Numbered from the stretch's first letter, positions 7,990-18,199 are shown. The stretch is DNA of 35,111 nucleotides from Candidatus Zambryskibacteria bacterium RIFCSPLOWO2_01_FULL_39_39 (GCA_001823925.1 MHWB01000005.1:1-35111); one strand, 5' to 3'. Numbers and translations: made by a program. Notes: generated by a model not told the origin, from the letters alone.

Positions 7990-9213
7990 TTAAAAGAAAT
8001 GTTGGAGGCGTTTGATTTTGTCGTGTTGGCGCATTTTTTCCAATGCTTTGGCTTCAATTTGACGGATACGCTCACGGGTAACGCCAAATTCTTTACCCAC
8101 ATCTTCTAGTGTATGGTAGACACCATCAAGAAGTCCATTTCTCATTTCTATTATTTTTTTCTCTTTTGGTGGTAAGTCAGCCAAAATTTCTTGGAGCTGG
8201 TCGCGAATGATGCGACGATTTGACTCTTGATCTGGAGCAACTATTTTGTCATCGGCCACAAAATCACTCAAAGTTGATTTGCTATCACCCTCTTCTCCGA
8301 CAGGGCTCTCTAGAGAGACAGTGCCTTGATCAATCTTTTCAATCATATAAATTTTCTCCGGATCCAAGTCCATCTCAACAGCGATTTCTTCTGGCAGAGG
8401 GTCTCTGCCCAAGTCTTGGGAGAGTCTTCTGACCACTTGTTTGTATTTGGCGATGGTTTCTACCATATGGACTGGTACGCGAATGGTCCGCGACTGATCA
8501 GCAAGCGCCCTTGTGATCGCTTGTCTGATCCACCAAGTGGCGTAAGTTGAAAACTTATAACCTTTAGTATAATCAAATTTATCAACCGCTTTAAAAAGCC
8601 CCAAATTTCCTTCTTGGATAAGGTCAAGTAAAGTTAAATCCGAACTTCGGCCAACATACTTTTTGGCAATAGAAACTACTAGGCGGAGGTTGGCTCGAGC
8701 TAAAATATTTTTGGCTTCTCCGTCTCCATTTAATATTCTTTTGGCTAACTCCTTTTCTTGGCCACCTGAGATAAGTGCGTGTTGGCCGATCTCTTTGAGG
8801 TACATTTGGATGGAGTCATAAGATGCCTCATCTTTAAGGTGCTCCTTACTTTTTCCTAAAGCCGTCTCATCCAAAAGTCTTCCACCTTCTATGATATCGA
8901 TATCGGCTGTGGCACATTCGTCGTAGATTGTTTCAAGTAAAAAGACATCTTCTTCAATAGTTGGAAACTCCTTTAATATTTCATCATAAGTAATAAAACC
9001 ACGTTCTTTACCCTTGGCGATGAGTAGAGCTTTTTTAGCGCTAGCCTCAGTAGAGGTTTTTTTGGAATTTCTTTTTACCAATTTTTTACTGCTACTCTTC
9101 GCTTTGGATTTTGTCTTTTTTGAAGTTTTTTTAAAAGAGATCTTTGTCTTTTTATTTTTTTTAATTTTACTTGCCTTTCTTTTTTTATTTGTTTTGTGTA
9201 TTTTTTTGGCCAT
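7990..9213 (-). CDS. rpoD: RNA polymerase primary sigma factor (sigma-70)
   Basis: Product of 407 aa, the housekeeping sigma factor. Region 1.2 ([16 protein letters not shown]), region 2 ([29 protein letters not shown] then [17 protein letters not shown]), region 3 ([17 protein letters not shown]) and region 4.2 helix-turn-helix ([20 protein letters not shown]) are all intact. A short region 1.1 lies at about residues 65-110. The first 60 residues form an unusual Lys/Ser/Thr-rich tail, nearly free of acidic residues, resembling a disordered nucleic-acid-binding extension. It lies 9 nt after dnaG, in a cluster like the classical macromolecular synthesis operon but here joined to rpoBC. The + strand promoters found in the window (TTGnnn/TATAAT) fit recognition by this sigma. 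Confidence 0.97.
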   Translation of the reverse strand: MAKKIHKTNKKRKASKIKKNKKTKISFKKTSKKTKSKAKSSSKKLVKRNSKKTSTEASAKKALLIAKGKERGFITYDEILKEFPTIEEDVFLLETIYDECATADIDIIEGGRLLDETALGKSKEHLKDEASYDSIQMYLKEIGQHALISGGQEKELAKRILNGDGEAKNILARANLRLVVSIAKKYVGRSSDLTLLDLIQEGNLGLFKAVDKFDYTKGYKFSTYATWWIRQAITRALADQSRTIRVPVHMVETIAKYKQVVRRLSQDLGRDPLPEEIAVEMDLDPEKIYMIEKIDQGTVSLESPVGEEGDSKSTLSDFVADDKIVAPDQESNRRIIRDQLQEILADLPPKEKKIIEMRNGLLDGVYHTLEDVGKEFGVTRERIRQIEAKALEKMRQHDKIKRLQHFF

Positions 9214-9222
9214 TTTTAATAA

Positions 9223-10764
9223 TTAGTTGTTAAATGTTTTAATACTTTTTTGAATATTTTCTAATTCTACTTTTAGTTTTTTTTCTTCCACTTCTGAAAT
9301 ATCTTTCTCATCAAGAGTGATCAGTATTTGTTGAAGTCTTTGTTTCAAATTTTTTAACTCTATCTTTTTTGAAATATCTTCTTTGGTTTTTATTAAATCA
9401 ATTTCCATGCCGTATCTTTCTACTTCAAACATTAAAGCTTCTTTTTCATCTTTAAACTTATCAGATATTTTGATAATTTCAAAATCTTCGATCTCAGCTT
9501 TTATCTTTTTCAAGTCATTCCAAATAGTTTCTTCAGTCACTTGCATCTTTTGAGCAATTTTTTTTATAAACTGTGATTTTTCTATATCACTTTTTATAAT
9601 ATTGGCGAGAGGCAAAACATTTTTTAAAATTTCTCGAGTCAAGTCTCTACCCTCATTTTCTCTTACCGCTTTGTTTAATATGAAATCTGTGAAGTGTTCA
9701 GATTTTTTGAGGGCATCTTTCCATTTTTCTTCATCTTCTTTGATAATTGAAGCTGGGTCTTCTCCTTTAGGTAAAGAGGCGATCTTTACTTCCATTCCTA
9801 AAGATAATGCAAGCGTAGCCGCCCTCTTAGAGGCCTTCTCTCCTGCTTCGTCAGAATCATAAGCTATAACTACCCTATTTGAAAGCTTTTGTACTTTCTT
9901 CAAATGCATTTCAGTCAAGGCTGTACCTGAAGAAGCTACAGTATTTAAGACGCTCGCCTGATGAGACATTATAAGATCCATCTGTCCTTCTACCAAGACA
10001 GTATAATCCATTTTGCGAATATAATTTTTGGCGATGTTAAACCCATGCAGTACTTCTGATTTGTAAAATAATTTAGTTTCTGGCGAGTTTAAATATTTTG
10101 GAGTTTTTTCATCTTCCTGTATGGCTCTACCTGAAAAAGCGATGACTCGCCCTGCACTATCACAAAGCGGAAACATTATTCTGTTTCTGAAGGTGTCGTA
10201 GTATTTTTGCTCACCCTCCACCTTTTTTATGAGTCCAGCCGAAAGCATTTCTTCTTTGGTAAACTTTTGGGCGGTTAAATAGTCGTGCAAATTTCGCCAA
10301 CCATCTTTGGCAAATCCTAATCGCCATTTTATTATTGATTCTTTAGTCAGTCCCCTTTTTTCTAAATATTTCAAGCTCTCTTTATTTTCAAGCAGTTCTT
10401 TTTCAAAAAATTTAGTGGCTTCTTCCATTATTTCAAAGAGCCGATCTTTGACTTCGGGTTTCTCCTTAGCTTCCCCTTTTAAGTTTTTTAATTCTATCCC
10501 GGCCCTATTTGCCAAAGTCTCTAGAGCTCCTTTAAAATCTAGACCTTCAAATTTTTCTACAAAAGAAAAAATATCACCCTTTTCCTGACAGCCGAAACAA
10601 TAAAAGGTCTGCCTCACTGGTGAGATAAGAAAGCTTGGCGTCTTTTCGTTATGAAATGGACACTTGGCTTTGAAATTAACACCAGCCTTTTCTACTTTAA
10701 TATATGAAGAAATAACATCTACAATGTCCAATTTTTCCTTTATTTGTTCTACATTTGTAGACAT
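9223..10764 (-). CDS. dnaG: DNA primase
   Basis: Product of 513 aa that makes RNA primers for replication. The CHC2 zinc-binding domain is visible as Cys35, His38, Cys56 and Cys59 (KCPFHNEKTPSF and FYCFGCQEKGD). The catalytic core includes SGRAI and the Toprim motif VLVEGQMDLIMSHQA near residue 255, followed by YDSDEAGEKA. The protein is somewhat shorter than typical DnaG (near 600 aa). The shortfall lies in the C-terminal helicase-interaction part, which is Lys/Glu-rich and coiled-coil-like here. It starts 3 nt after the rpoC stop and ends 9 nt before rpoD, so all four genes are probably cotranscribed. Confidence 0.97.
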   Translation of the reverse strand: MSTNVEQIKEKLDIVDVISSYIKVEKAGVNFKAKCPFHNEKTPSFLISPVRQTFYCFGCQEKGDIFSFVEKFEGLDFKGALETLANRAGIELKNLKGEAKEKPEVKDRLFEIMEEATKFFEKELLENKESLKYLEKRGLTKESIIKWRLGFAKDGWRNLHDYLTAQKFTKEEMLSAGLIKKVEGEQKYYDTFRNRIMFPLCDSAGRVIAFSGRAIQEDEKTPKYLNSPETKLFYKSEVLHGFNIAKNYIRKMDYTVLVEGQMDLIMSHQASVLNTVASSGTALTEMHLKKVQKLSNRVVIAYDSDEAGEKASKRAATLALSLGMEVKIASLPKGEDPASIIKEDEEKWKDALKKSEHFTDFILNKAVRENEGRDLTREILKNVLPLANIIKSDIEKSQFIKKIAQKMQVTEETIWNDLKKIKAEIEDFEIIKISDKFKDEKEALMFEVERYGMEIDLIKTKEDISKKIELKNLKQRLQQILITLDEKDISEVEEKKLKVELENIQKSIKTFNN

Positions 10765-10767
10765 ATT

Positions 10768-13700
10768 TTAATTCCCTTGATCCAATTTTTGTTGCAATTC
10801 TTTGATCATCTTGTATTTTTCGCTACCCACAAAGCCGGAGCCGGCTGGGATAAGTCTGCCGATGATGACATTTTCTTTGAGGCCTGCGAGTTCATCTTCG
10901 GTACCACGCAAAGCATTTTGGATAAGCATACGAGTGGTGTGCTGGAAGGAAGCGGAAGAAAGGAAGCTCTTTCGAGAAAGAGAAACTTCGGTAATACCCA
11001 AAAGTAGGGCCTCTGCCTTGGCCTCCTCTTTACCGGAGGCTTTGATGACTTCATTTTCTACGAGAAAATCAGTGTGAGAGACAATATCTCCTTGAGAAAA
11101 TCTGGTGTCCCCCGGGTGTTTGATTTTTCTTCTACCAAACATTTGTTTAATAATGATCTCAATGTGTTTGCGCGAGACCGGCTCTCCCTGAAGCTCGTAG
11201 ATTTTTGTTATTTCGTGAATGATGTAGTTTTGGGTTTTTTCTTTGCCGGCATATTTGAAAAGTTCATCGAGGTCAACCGAGCCATCGGTTAACAAATCGC
11301 CCTTATTTATTTTGTCGCCTACCGAAACCAAGATCATTCGGTGGTAGTTTACCGGATACTCGGTATTGGTTTTTGTTTTTGATTTTTCTCCTTCTTCTGG
11401 CAATATTATTATCACTTTGTCTTTGCCATCTATTTTTATTTCACTGACTACCCCGTCTACTTTTGCGACCATGGCTGGGTTTTTAGGTAATCTATTTTCA
11501 AAAACCTCTTCTACTCTAGGCAATCCAGAAGTGATATCACCACCTACTTGAGCCGCTCCTCCGGCGTGGAAAGTACGCATTGTAAGCTGGGTACCCGGCT
11601 CACCGATGGCTTGAGCCGCTACAGTACCGACCGCTTCTCCGAGTTCTACTATTTTATTTTTACCCAAATCAGCTCCATAACAGTGGATGCAGACTCCGTC
11701 TAAAGTTTTGCAGGTCAAAGGTGATCTCACCAACAAATCTCCAATACCAGCCGTTTCTATTTTAGCGGCATCATCGCGAGAAATAAAATGATTTCTCTTA
11801 AATAATAAGTTTCCTTCCTTATCTTTTAAATCTTCTGCCAAAAATCTTCCCTTGGCTATTTTAGCTATGGACACTTCCATACCAGAAGATGTTATTTTGG
11901 AGATGGTTATACCTTCACGGCTACCGCAATCTTCTTCTACGATGAGGCAATCTTGGGATACGTCAAATAGTTTTCGAGTCAAATATCCGGCTTTGGCGGT
12001 GTTTAGGGCTGTGTCAGTCAAACCTTTTCTGGCACCGTGAGTAGTGATGAAATATTCTATAGGAGTGAGACCTTCTTTGTTTGAAGAAATTATGGGAAAG
12101 TCAATAGTTTCTCCGGCCGTGTTTACAATGAGACCTTTCATACCAGCCATTTGAGTGAGCTGACCGATGGAGCCTCTAGCCTCCGACTTGATCATATAAT
12201 AGACTGGATTAGAAATGTTTAAAGAATTTTGAACCGCTTTTTGAACTTTATCTTTGGCTTCAGTCCAAATTTCTATATTTTTAACTCTCTTCTCATTTTG
12301 AGAGAGCAGACCGTTGTAGTATTGATCTTCGATAGTTAGGACTTTGTTTTTTGCCGTTTCTATTATTTCTGTTTTTTCTTTTGGCACCAAAACGTCCTCC
12401 ATGCTGAAGGTTATGCCAGATTTGGTGGCATGATCAAATCCAAATGATTTTATTTTATCCATAATTGTAGGAATTGATTCAATGCCGTATTTTTGCGAAA
12501 GATCTTCAATGATTTCCATCAGTTTCTTTCTGTCTATTTCTGTATTTACATAAGAATAATCGTTTGGCAACACAGAGTTAAACAGAAGCCTGCCAATAGT
12601 TGTCTCAAATATCTCATTGTTAAATTTATTGTATTTTGGAGAATCAGTACCCAAGACTTTAATCTTGGCTCGGAAATCAAGTACTCCAAAATCAAAAGCG
12701 GTGATGGCTTTGTTGGGATTTGGGAAAAGCATGCCCTCACCTTTTTCTCCAACCATTTCTTTAGTGGCCCAATAACAACCGAGGATTATATCTTGCGGTT
12801 TGTTGGATATAGTAGAGTTGCCGCTACCGGGCTTTAAGATATTTCTATCTGAAGCCATAATCATTTTTGCTTCTAGTTGAGCTTCTGGAGAAAGTGGCAC
12901 ATGGACCGCCATTTGGTCACCATCAAAGTCTGCGTTAAAAGCGTTACAAACCAATGGGTGTACCTGGATAGCATTACCTTCTATAAGGATTGGTTTGAAT
13001 GCTTGAATACCTAATCGGTGGAGAGTGGGCGCTCTGTTTAAAAGCACGTATCGGTCTTTGATAACTTCTTCCAAAATTGCCCACACTTCTGGTATTTGGT
13101 CATCTATAAGGCGACTTGCTCCGCGTACGTTGTAAGCGAGTTCTTGTTTTAGAAGTTGGGAAATAACAAATGGTTTGAAAAGCTCAAGCGCCATGTGTTT
13201 CGGAAGTCCGCATTGGTGCAATTTAAGATCTGGTCCGACTACGATTACTGATCTTCCTGAGTAGTCAACTCGTTTACCTAAAAGATTTTGACGGAAAAGT
13301 CCCCTCTTTCCTTTGAGGTTATCGGCAAGAGATTTGAGCTCTCTAGATTTATTTGATTGGCTTGTTGCTTGCTGGCTGTTGTTGTGTCTAATAGAATTAT
13401 CTATAAGCGCATCTACCGCTTCTTGTAAAATTCTCTTTTCGTTTCTCAGAATTATATCCGGAGCGCTGATTTCTTTTAATTTTTTCAATCGATTATTTCG
13501 GTTGATGACCCTTCTGTAAAGATCATTGACATCAGAGGTGGCATATCTACCACCATCCAATGGCACCATCGGTCTCATGGCTGGAGGGATAACGGGGATT
13601 CTTGTGAGAAACATCCATTCTGGTCTGGTACCTGATTTAATCATTGATTGAATCAAAGATAATCTTTTTGCAACCTTAACTCCCTCAATAGATTTTGATT

Positions 13701-14430
13701 TCTCAAGCTCTTTTCTAACATTTTCTTCTAACTTGTTTAAATCTAAACTTCTAAATATATTGTAGATCGCCTCTGCCCCTATTTCTGCCTCAAAAAATGT
13801 TCCATATTTTACAGAATAGTTGTGATATACGACCTCATCAATCACTTTTCCTTCCACGATACTTTCAATTTCCTTTTTTCTTTGGAGAAGTTTTTCTTTT
13901 AATTCGTCTTTTTCTTTTTCTTCAGTTATGTTTTTGATTCTTGATTTAAATTCAGCGTCCAAGTCGCGCAAGATCGCCTGCTTCTCTTCGCTAGAAACTT
14001 TGGTTACGATATAACCGGCAAAATAAATAACCTTTTCTACATCAGCAGAAGTAGTCCCAAGTATTAAAGCGATACGGGAAGGCATACTTTTAAGAAACCA
14101 GATATGGGCAACTGGCGCTGAAAGGTCGATATGTCCCATTCTCTCTCTCCTTACAACCGAACGAGTGATCTCCACACCGCATTTTTCGCAGACAATACCT
14201 TTGTATCTGATGCCCTTGTATTTACCACAGTAACACTCATAATCTTTGTCTGGACCAAAAATTTTTTCATCAAAAAGACCGTGGCGCTCGCTACGTTGGG
14301 TACGATAGTTTATTGTCTCGGGCTTTGTAACTTCCCCAAATGACCAATCTTTGATTGATTCTGGAGAAGCCAGTGAAAGCTTTATCATGTCAAAATCTAC
14401 TATTCCATTTGAATTTTTATTTTGCATCAT
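10768..14430 (-). CDS. rpoC: DNA-directed RNA polymerase subunit beta'
   Basis: Product of 1220 aa. The N-terminal zinc finger has the cysteines of YECYCGKYK and CEKCGVEITR. The active-site Mg-binding motif NADFDGDQM lies near residue 500. The bridge-helix/trigger-loop region is represented by TAKAGYLTRKLFDVSQD and GEPGTQLTMRTFHAGG. The second zinc site has DCGSREG and GVCIHCYGADLG. The C-terminus (GLKENVIIGRLIPAGSGF) is complete. It starts with two successive ATGs, 2 nt after the rpoB stop, without an SD; translation is probably coupled to rpoB. Confidence 0.98.
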   Translation of the reverse strand: MMQNKNSNGIVDFDMIKLSLASPESIKDWSFGEVTKPETINYRTQRSERHGLFDEKIFGPDKDYECYCGKYKGIRYKGIVCEKCGVEITRSVVRRERMGHIDLSAPVAHIWFLKSMPSRIALILGTTSADVEKVIYFAGYIVTKVSSEEKQAILRDLDAEFKSRIKNITEEKEKDELKEKLLQRKKEIESIVEGKVIDEVVYHNYSVKYGTFFEAEIGAEAIYNIFRSLDLNKLEENVRKELEKSKSIEGVKVAKRLSLIQSMIKSGTRPEWMFLTRIPVIPPAMRPMVPLDGGRYATSDVNDLYRRVINRNNRLKKLKEISAPDIILRNEKRILQEAVDALIDNSIRHNNSQQATSQSNKSRELKSLADNLKGKRGLFRQNLLGKRVDYSGRSVIVVGPDLKLHQCGLPKHMALELFKPFVISQLLKQELAYNVRGASRLIDDQIPEVWAILEEVIKDRYVLLNRAPTLHRLGIQAFKPILIEGNAIQVHPLVCNAFNADFDGDQMAVHVPLSPEAQLEAKMIMASDRNILKPGSGNSTISNKPQDIILGCYWATKEMVGEKGEGMLFPNPNKAITAFDFGVLDFRAKIKVLGTDSPKYNKFNNEIFETTIGRLLFNSVLPNDYSYVNTEIDRKKLMEIIEDLSQKYGIESIPTIMDKIKSFGFDHATKSGITFSMEDVLVPKEKTEIIETAKNKVLTIEDQYYNGLLSQNEKRVKNIEIWTEAKDKVQKAVQNSLNISNPVYYMIKSEARGSIGQLTQMAGMKGLIVNTAGETIDFPIISSNKEGLTPIEYFITTHGARKGLTDTALNTAKAGYLTRKLFDVSQDCLIVEEDCGSREGITISKITSSGMEVSIAKIAKGRFLAEDLKDKEGNLLFKRNHFISRDDAAKIETAGIGDLLVRSPLTCKTLDGVCIHCYGADLGKNKIVELGEAVGTVAAQAIGEPGTQLTMRTFHAGGAAQVGGDITSGLPRVEEVFENRLPKNPAMVAKVDGVVSEIKIDGKDKVIIILPEEGEKSKTKTNTEYPVNYHRMILVSVGDKINKGDLLTDGSVDLDELFKYAGKEKTQNYIIHEITKIYELQGEPVSRKHIEIIIKQMFGRRKIKHPGDTRFSQGDIVSHTDFLVENEVIKASGKEEAKAEALLLGITEVSLSRKSFLSSASFQHTTRMLIQNALRGTEDELAGLKENVIIGRLIPAGSGFVGSEKYKMIKELQQKLDQGN

Positions 14431-14432
14431 AT

Positions 14433-17400
14433 TTATGAATTATTAGTATCCTTGGCTTCTCCGCTCGCCCTAACGGGTCCTATTTTTTTGCCACTCTTCA
14501 AAAGTTCTATATTTAAGGATAAACCCCTTAGGTTGCTAACCAATACATTGAAGGCGGCGGGCAAGTTTTCTCCAGTAATCCTCTCTCCTTTGACGATAGA
14601 ATCAAAAGCGGCGCTCCTACCTATGATGTCATCTGATTTTATGGTGAGCATCTCTCTTAGAGTATAAGCGGCTCCATGACCAAGCAAGGCCCAGACTTCC
14701 ATCTCTCCAAATCTTTGACCTCCACCCTGAGCCTTACCACCCAAAGGTTGCTGTGTGATGAGAGAGTAAGGTCCGATAGATCGCATATGTATTTTATCTT
14801 CTACCATGTGGTCAAGTTTCAATATATACATATAGCCGATGGCAGTCTCTTGCTTAAAGGCCTCTCCGGTGCGCCCGTCATAAAGTTGTACTTTACCATT
14901 TTCATTAAAACCGGCCTTCTTTAATTCTTCTTTTATTTCTCCATCAGTCGCTCCAGCAAAAGTAGGTACGATGGCTTGATAACCCAAAGTTTTGGCAGCA
15001 AGTCCCAAATGCATTTCCAATATTTGACCCAAGTTCATTCTTGAGGGCACGCCCAGGGGTGTAAGTATTATATCTACTGGTGTCCCATCGGCAGTGTAAG
15101 GCATATCTTCAATTGGCAATATTTTAGAGATAACCCCTTTGTTGCCGTGTCTACCCGCCAACTTGTCTCCAACAGAAACATTTCTTACCTGAGCTATTTC
15201 TATATGAATTCTTTTTATAATACCTGATTCTAGTTTGTCGCCTTTTTCTCTGGAGAATACTTGAACATTTATTATCCTCCCCTTTTTGCCACCACCCACT
15301 CTTTTAGAAGTATCTTTAACATCTCTGGATTTTTCTCCAAAAAGAGATCTGAGTAGTCTTTCTTCTGGGGTGAGCTGGCTTTCTCCTTTGGGGGTGATTT
15401 TACCAACCAAAATGTCTCCCGGATTTACTTCTGCTCCCACTCTTACTACTCCGTCTTCTGCCAGATTTTTCAATTTATTTTCCCCAACATTAGGAATATC
15501 ACAAGTGGTGATTTCTGGTCCCAATTTGGTATCTCGGACATTTACTACCACTTCGTCAATGTGGATGGTGGTAAATTTATTTTCTTTTACAAGTCTTTCT
15601 GAAAGAATGATAGCATCTTCATAGTTTGCTCCAGACCAAGATAAAAAGGCAATTAAGATATTTTGACCCAAAGCCATCTCTCCTTGCACAGAAGTTAAAG
15701 TATCGGCGAGGACTTCTCCTTTTTTTACATGACTTCCCACGTTTACTATAGGTCTTTGGTGGAAACAAGTGGAACTGTTAGTTTTGGCAAAATTGATAAG
15801 TCGGTAAGATATTTTTTTACCTTTGTCGTCAGTGATTTCTATAGAGGATCCATCAACTTTTGAAACTATTCCAGCATTTGAAGCAATAATTAATCTACCA
15901 GTGTCTCTCATAGCAGGACCTTCAATGCCAGTGGCTACTAAAGGCGCTTCTGGTTCAACGCATGGAGTTGCTTGTTTCTGCATACTTGATCCCATGAGGG
16001 CGCGACCAGCATCATCGTGGTCTAGAAATGGTATAAGTGAAGTAGCTACCGAAAAGGCTTGATTGGTGGCGACATCCATATAATCAATTTTTGCTTTTGG
16101 AACCAAGTCGGGTTTGTTATTTAAACGAGCCTCTACCATTTTTGGTTTGATATGTCCCTCGGCATCTATTTCTATGGCGGCATGAGCGATAGCAAATTTT
16201 TCTTCCTCTAAAGCATTCAAGTATTCTATTTCGTTAGTTACTTTGCCGTCTTTAACTTTTACATAAGGAGTTTCTATCATTCCAAATTCGTTGATCCGAG
16301 CATAAAGGGCCAAGTGAAGGATTAAACCAATGTTTGGTCCTTCTGGGGTTTGGATAGGGCAAAGTCTGCCATAATGTGAGGGGTGGACATCGCGGACCTC
16401 ATAACCCGCTCTGGATCTGTTAAGTCCTCCCGGTCCCAAAGCAGAAAGTGTTCGCAAATGTTCAATCTCAGCCAAAGCATTTTCTTGGGCCATAAATTGG
16501 GAAAGCTGGTTGGTGGTGAAAAATTCTTTGAGTCGGGCTTGCAGTGGTTTTGGAGTTATAAATTGAATAGGCAAAGTCATATCGGTGTCCACCGTAGACA
16601 TCCTGTTTTGCATATTTCGTTTGATTTGAGCCATGCCGATACGGAATTTTTGTTGCAAAAGCTCGCCTACATACTTGACTCTTCTACTACCTAAATGGTC
16701 TATATCGTCCTCAATAGATCCCGGGGTGGTATTTAAATGAATAATGTGATTTACCACCAGTCTCAGATCTTCTAGATTTAAAGTCCTTCTATCAGAGCCC
16801 TTGCCGGAAGTAGGTAAATTGAATCTAGAATTAAATCTAAATCTACCAACTTTCTGAAGGTCATATCTGTCAACATCAAACAAATTTTTCAAAAATTCTT
16901 TGGCATTTTCAGCAGTAGCCAAATCACCATCTCTTAATCTTTTGTATATTTCAACGTAAGATTCTTCTACTGTTTTGGCATGATCTTTGGCCAATGATTT
17001 TTCCAAATATTCTTTAGCATTTGGGTTGTCTTTGAAGAGATCAAAAATTTCCGAATCAGTTTCAGCGCCAAAAGCTCGCAAAAGTGAGGTAACGGGGAAC
17101 TTTCTTTTTCTATCAATACGGACATAGATAGCCTTATCAACATCGGTTTCGATTTCAATCCAAGCGCCGCGAGCTGGTATTATCTTTACTCCAAAAAGAG
17201 ATTTTCCTTTTGATTCTAACTTAGTGAAAAATACTCCAAATGATCTTGCAAGTTGTGGGACGATCACTCTCTCGACGCCACTTATAATGAATGTGCCATG
17301 AGGAGTCATCATTGGGAAATCTGCCATAAAGATTTCCTGTTCTTTCTCTGTACCCATGGTTTTGTTGGTCAGGCGGACTCTGGCCTTGAGTGGCGCTTCG

Positions 17401-17648
17401 TAGTAGATCTTTTTCTCCTTGGCGTGGTACTCGTCATATTTTGGTTTTTCCAATTCAAAACTTAAAAACTCAAATTTGAATTTTTTACCAGAAGTATCAT
17501 TGATCACAGTGAATTCATCAAAAACTTCTTTTATACCTTTCTCAATGAGCCACTCAAAAGAATGCACCTGATCTTTGGCCAAATCAGGTATTTGGATAAG
17601 TGGCTTTTTAAATTTACTAAAATATTTTTTAGGTAATACAGTTTCCAT
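14433..17648 (-). CDS. rpoB: DNA-directed RNA polymerase subunit beta
   Basis: Product of 1071 aa, near the short end for bacterial beta subunits. Conserved blocks include GPGGLNRSRAGYEVRDVHPSHYGR, PIQTPEGPNIGLI, GRHGNKGVIS and the C-terminal GGKAQGGGQRFGEMEVWAL. The rifampicin-pocket segment near residues 380-405 reads QLSQFMAQENALAEIEHLRT. Relative to E. coli this has Ala at 516, Glu at 518 and Thr at 529, substitutions compatible with natural rifampicin insensitivity. There is no SD: the ATG follows an A/T-only stretch. It heads the rpoB-rpoC-dnaG-rpoD cluster and is expressed from the promoter at 17860-17888 through a leader of about 200 nt. Confidence 0.98.
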   Translation of the reverse strand: METVLPKKYFSKFKKPLIQIPDLAKDQVHSFEWLIEKGIKEVFDEFTVINDTSGKKFKFEFLSFELEKPKYDEYHAKEKKIYYEAPLKARVRLTNKTMGTEKEQEIFMADFPMMTPHGTFIISGVERVIVPQLARSFGVFFTKLESKGKSLFGVKIIPARGAWIEIETDVDKAIYVRIDRKRKFPVTSLLRAFGAETDSEIFDLFKDNPNAKEYLEKSLAKDHAKTVEESYVEIYKRLRDGDLATAENAKEFLKNLFDVDRYDLQKVGRFRFNSRFNLPTSGKGSDRRTLNLEDLRLVVNHIIHLNTTPGSIEDDIDHLGSRRVKYVGELLQQKFRIGMAQIKRNMQNRMSTVDTDMTLPIQFITPKPLQARLKEFFTTNQLSQFMAQENALAEIEHLRTLSALGPGGLNRSRAGYEVRDVHPSHYGRLCPIQTPEGPNIGLILHLALYARINEFGMIETPYVKVKDGKVTNEIEYLNALEEEKFAIAHAAIEIDAEGHIKPKMVEARLNNKPDLVPKAKIDYMDVATNQAFSVATSLIPFLDHDDAGRALMGSSMQKQATPCVEPEAPLVATGIEGPAMRDTGRLIIASNAGIVSKVDGSSIEITDDKGKKISYRLINFAKTNSSTCFHQRPIVNVGSHVKKGEVLADTLTSVQGEMALGQNILIAFLSWSGANYEDAIILSERLVKENKFTTIHIDEVVVNVRDTKLGPEITTCDIPNVGENKLKNLAEDGVVRVGAEVNPGDILVGKITPKGESQLTPEERLLRSLFGEKSRDVKDTSKRVGGGKKGRIINVQVFSREKGDKLESGIIKRIHIEIAQVRNVSVGDKLAGRHGNKGVISKILPIEDMPYTADGTPVDIILTPLGVPSRMNLGQILEMHLGLAAKTLGYQAIVPTFAGATDGEIKEELKKAGFNENGKVQLYDGRTGEAFKQETAIGYMYILKLDHMVEDKIHMRSIGPYSLITQQPLGGKAQGGGQRFGEMEVWALLGHGAAYTLREMLTIKSDDIIGRSAAFDSIVKGERITGENLPAAFNVLVSNLRGLSLNIELLKSGKKIGPVRASGEAKDTNNS

Positions 17649-17859
17649 AATTAATTTATGTTTTAATAAAAATTATTTAAAATTTAAACACACAAACAAA
17701 CACACCCCAAGTGCTTGGGGATCTTCATTATCTCCGTTTTTTAACTATTTATTTTTTTATAAGTCAAACCAGAGAATTCGCTTGTAAAATATAGCTGTTT
17801 TCGGATGTAAACAGCCCACCATTGACAAGCCACAACTCAATCAATCAATAGTAAACTCT
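17649..17859 (-). other. rpoB 5' leader with stable hairpin
   Basis: About 205 nt between the predicted start of transcription and the rpoB ATG, unusually long for this window. It contains the palindrome CCCCAAGTGCTTGGGG (17705-17720) followed, in the transcribed direction, by a T/G-rich stretch. It also has a CTGTTT/AAACAG hairpin near 17795-17815. The first could act as a weak attenuator. No ORF was recognised. Confidence 0.4.
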
Positions 17860-17888
17860 AGTATAGACGCACGCTCAAAATCTGTCAA
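17860..17888 (-). promoter_or_regulatory. Promoter of the rpoB-rpoC-dnaG-rpoD cluster
   Basis: On the minus strand TTGACA (17888-17883), exactly 17 nt, then TATACT (17865-17860). The -35 is a perfect match to consensus. Confidence 0.8.
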
Positions 17889-17917
17889 GTAAGTCAATAA
17901 GACCTGTGGATAGCTTA

Positions 17918-17960
17918 ACAAAAAAAGCTCGAGCTATCCCGCGTGTGTTGGCTCAAGCCC
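17918..17960 (-). terminator. Intrinsic terminator of the 17988 gene
   Basis: On the minus strand GGGCTTGAGC (17960-17951) pairs, with some G-T pairs, with GCTCGAGCTT (17934-17925), and a T run continues. It separates the small gene from the rpoB promoter. Confidence 0.65.
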
Positions 17961-17987
17961 ATGTAATGTAATGGTCGATAACAAGAA

Positions 17988-18179
17988 CTACTGGGAAGTT
18001 TGGAGATACTTCTTGATTGCTTCTTCATCCAATGCTCCTTCCTTTTCGAAGATCTTGCGGCCAAGGGTTGTCAAACTCATCCTCCTTTTGTTGGCCGTGT
18101 TTTGAAGCAGTGTTGCCAGTTCATCTGATATAGACATGAGATACCGTTTGCCATTAAATTTTAACAAAAGATTAGTCAC
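17988..18179 (-). CDS. Hypothetical small protein (63 aa)
   Basis: Unrecognised. GTG at 18179 is chosen because AAGGAG lies 5 nt upstream; the ATG five codons earlier overlaps that SD and is less likely. The first part (NLLLKFNGKRYLMSISDELATLL) looks like a beta hairpin followed by a helix. The basic middle (NKRRMSLTTLGRKIF) could fit a small nucleic-acid-binding or ribbon-helix-type protein, but no family can be asserted. It is a single-gene unit with its own promoter and terminator. Confidence 0.7.
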   Translation of the reverse strand: MTNLLLKFNGKRYLMSISDELATLLQNTANKRRMSLTTLGRKIFEKEGALDEEAIKKYLQTSQ

Positions 18180-18199
18180 AATGTCTCCTTCCACTCAAA

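Noticed and set aside
9014-9226. Hydrophobic plus-strand ORF that looks like a membrane protein
   Set aside because: It is the complement of the Lys-rich RpoD tail: AAA/AAG codons read as TTT/CTT give artificial Phe/Leu stretches.
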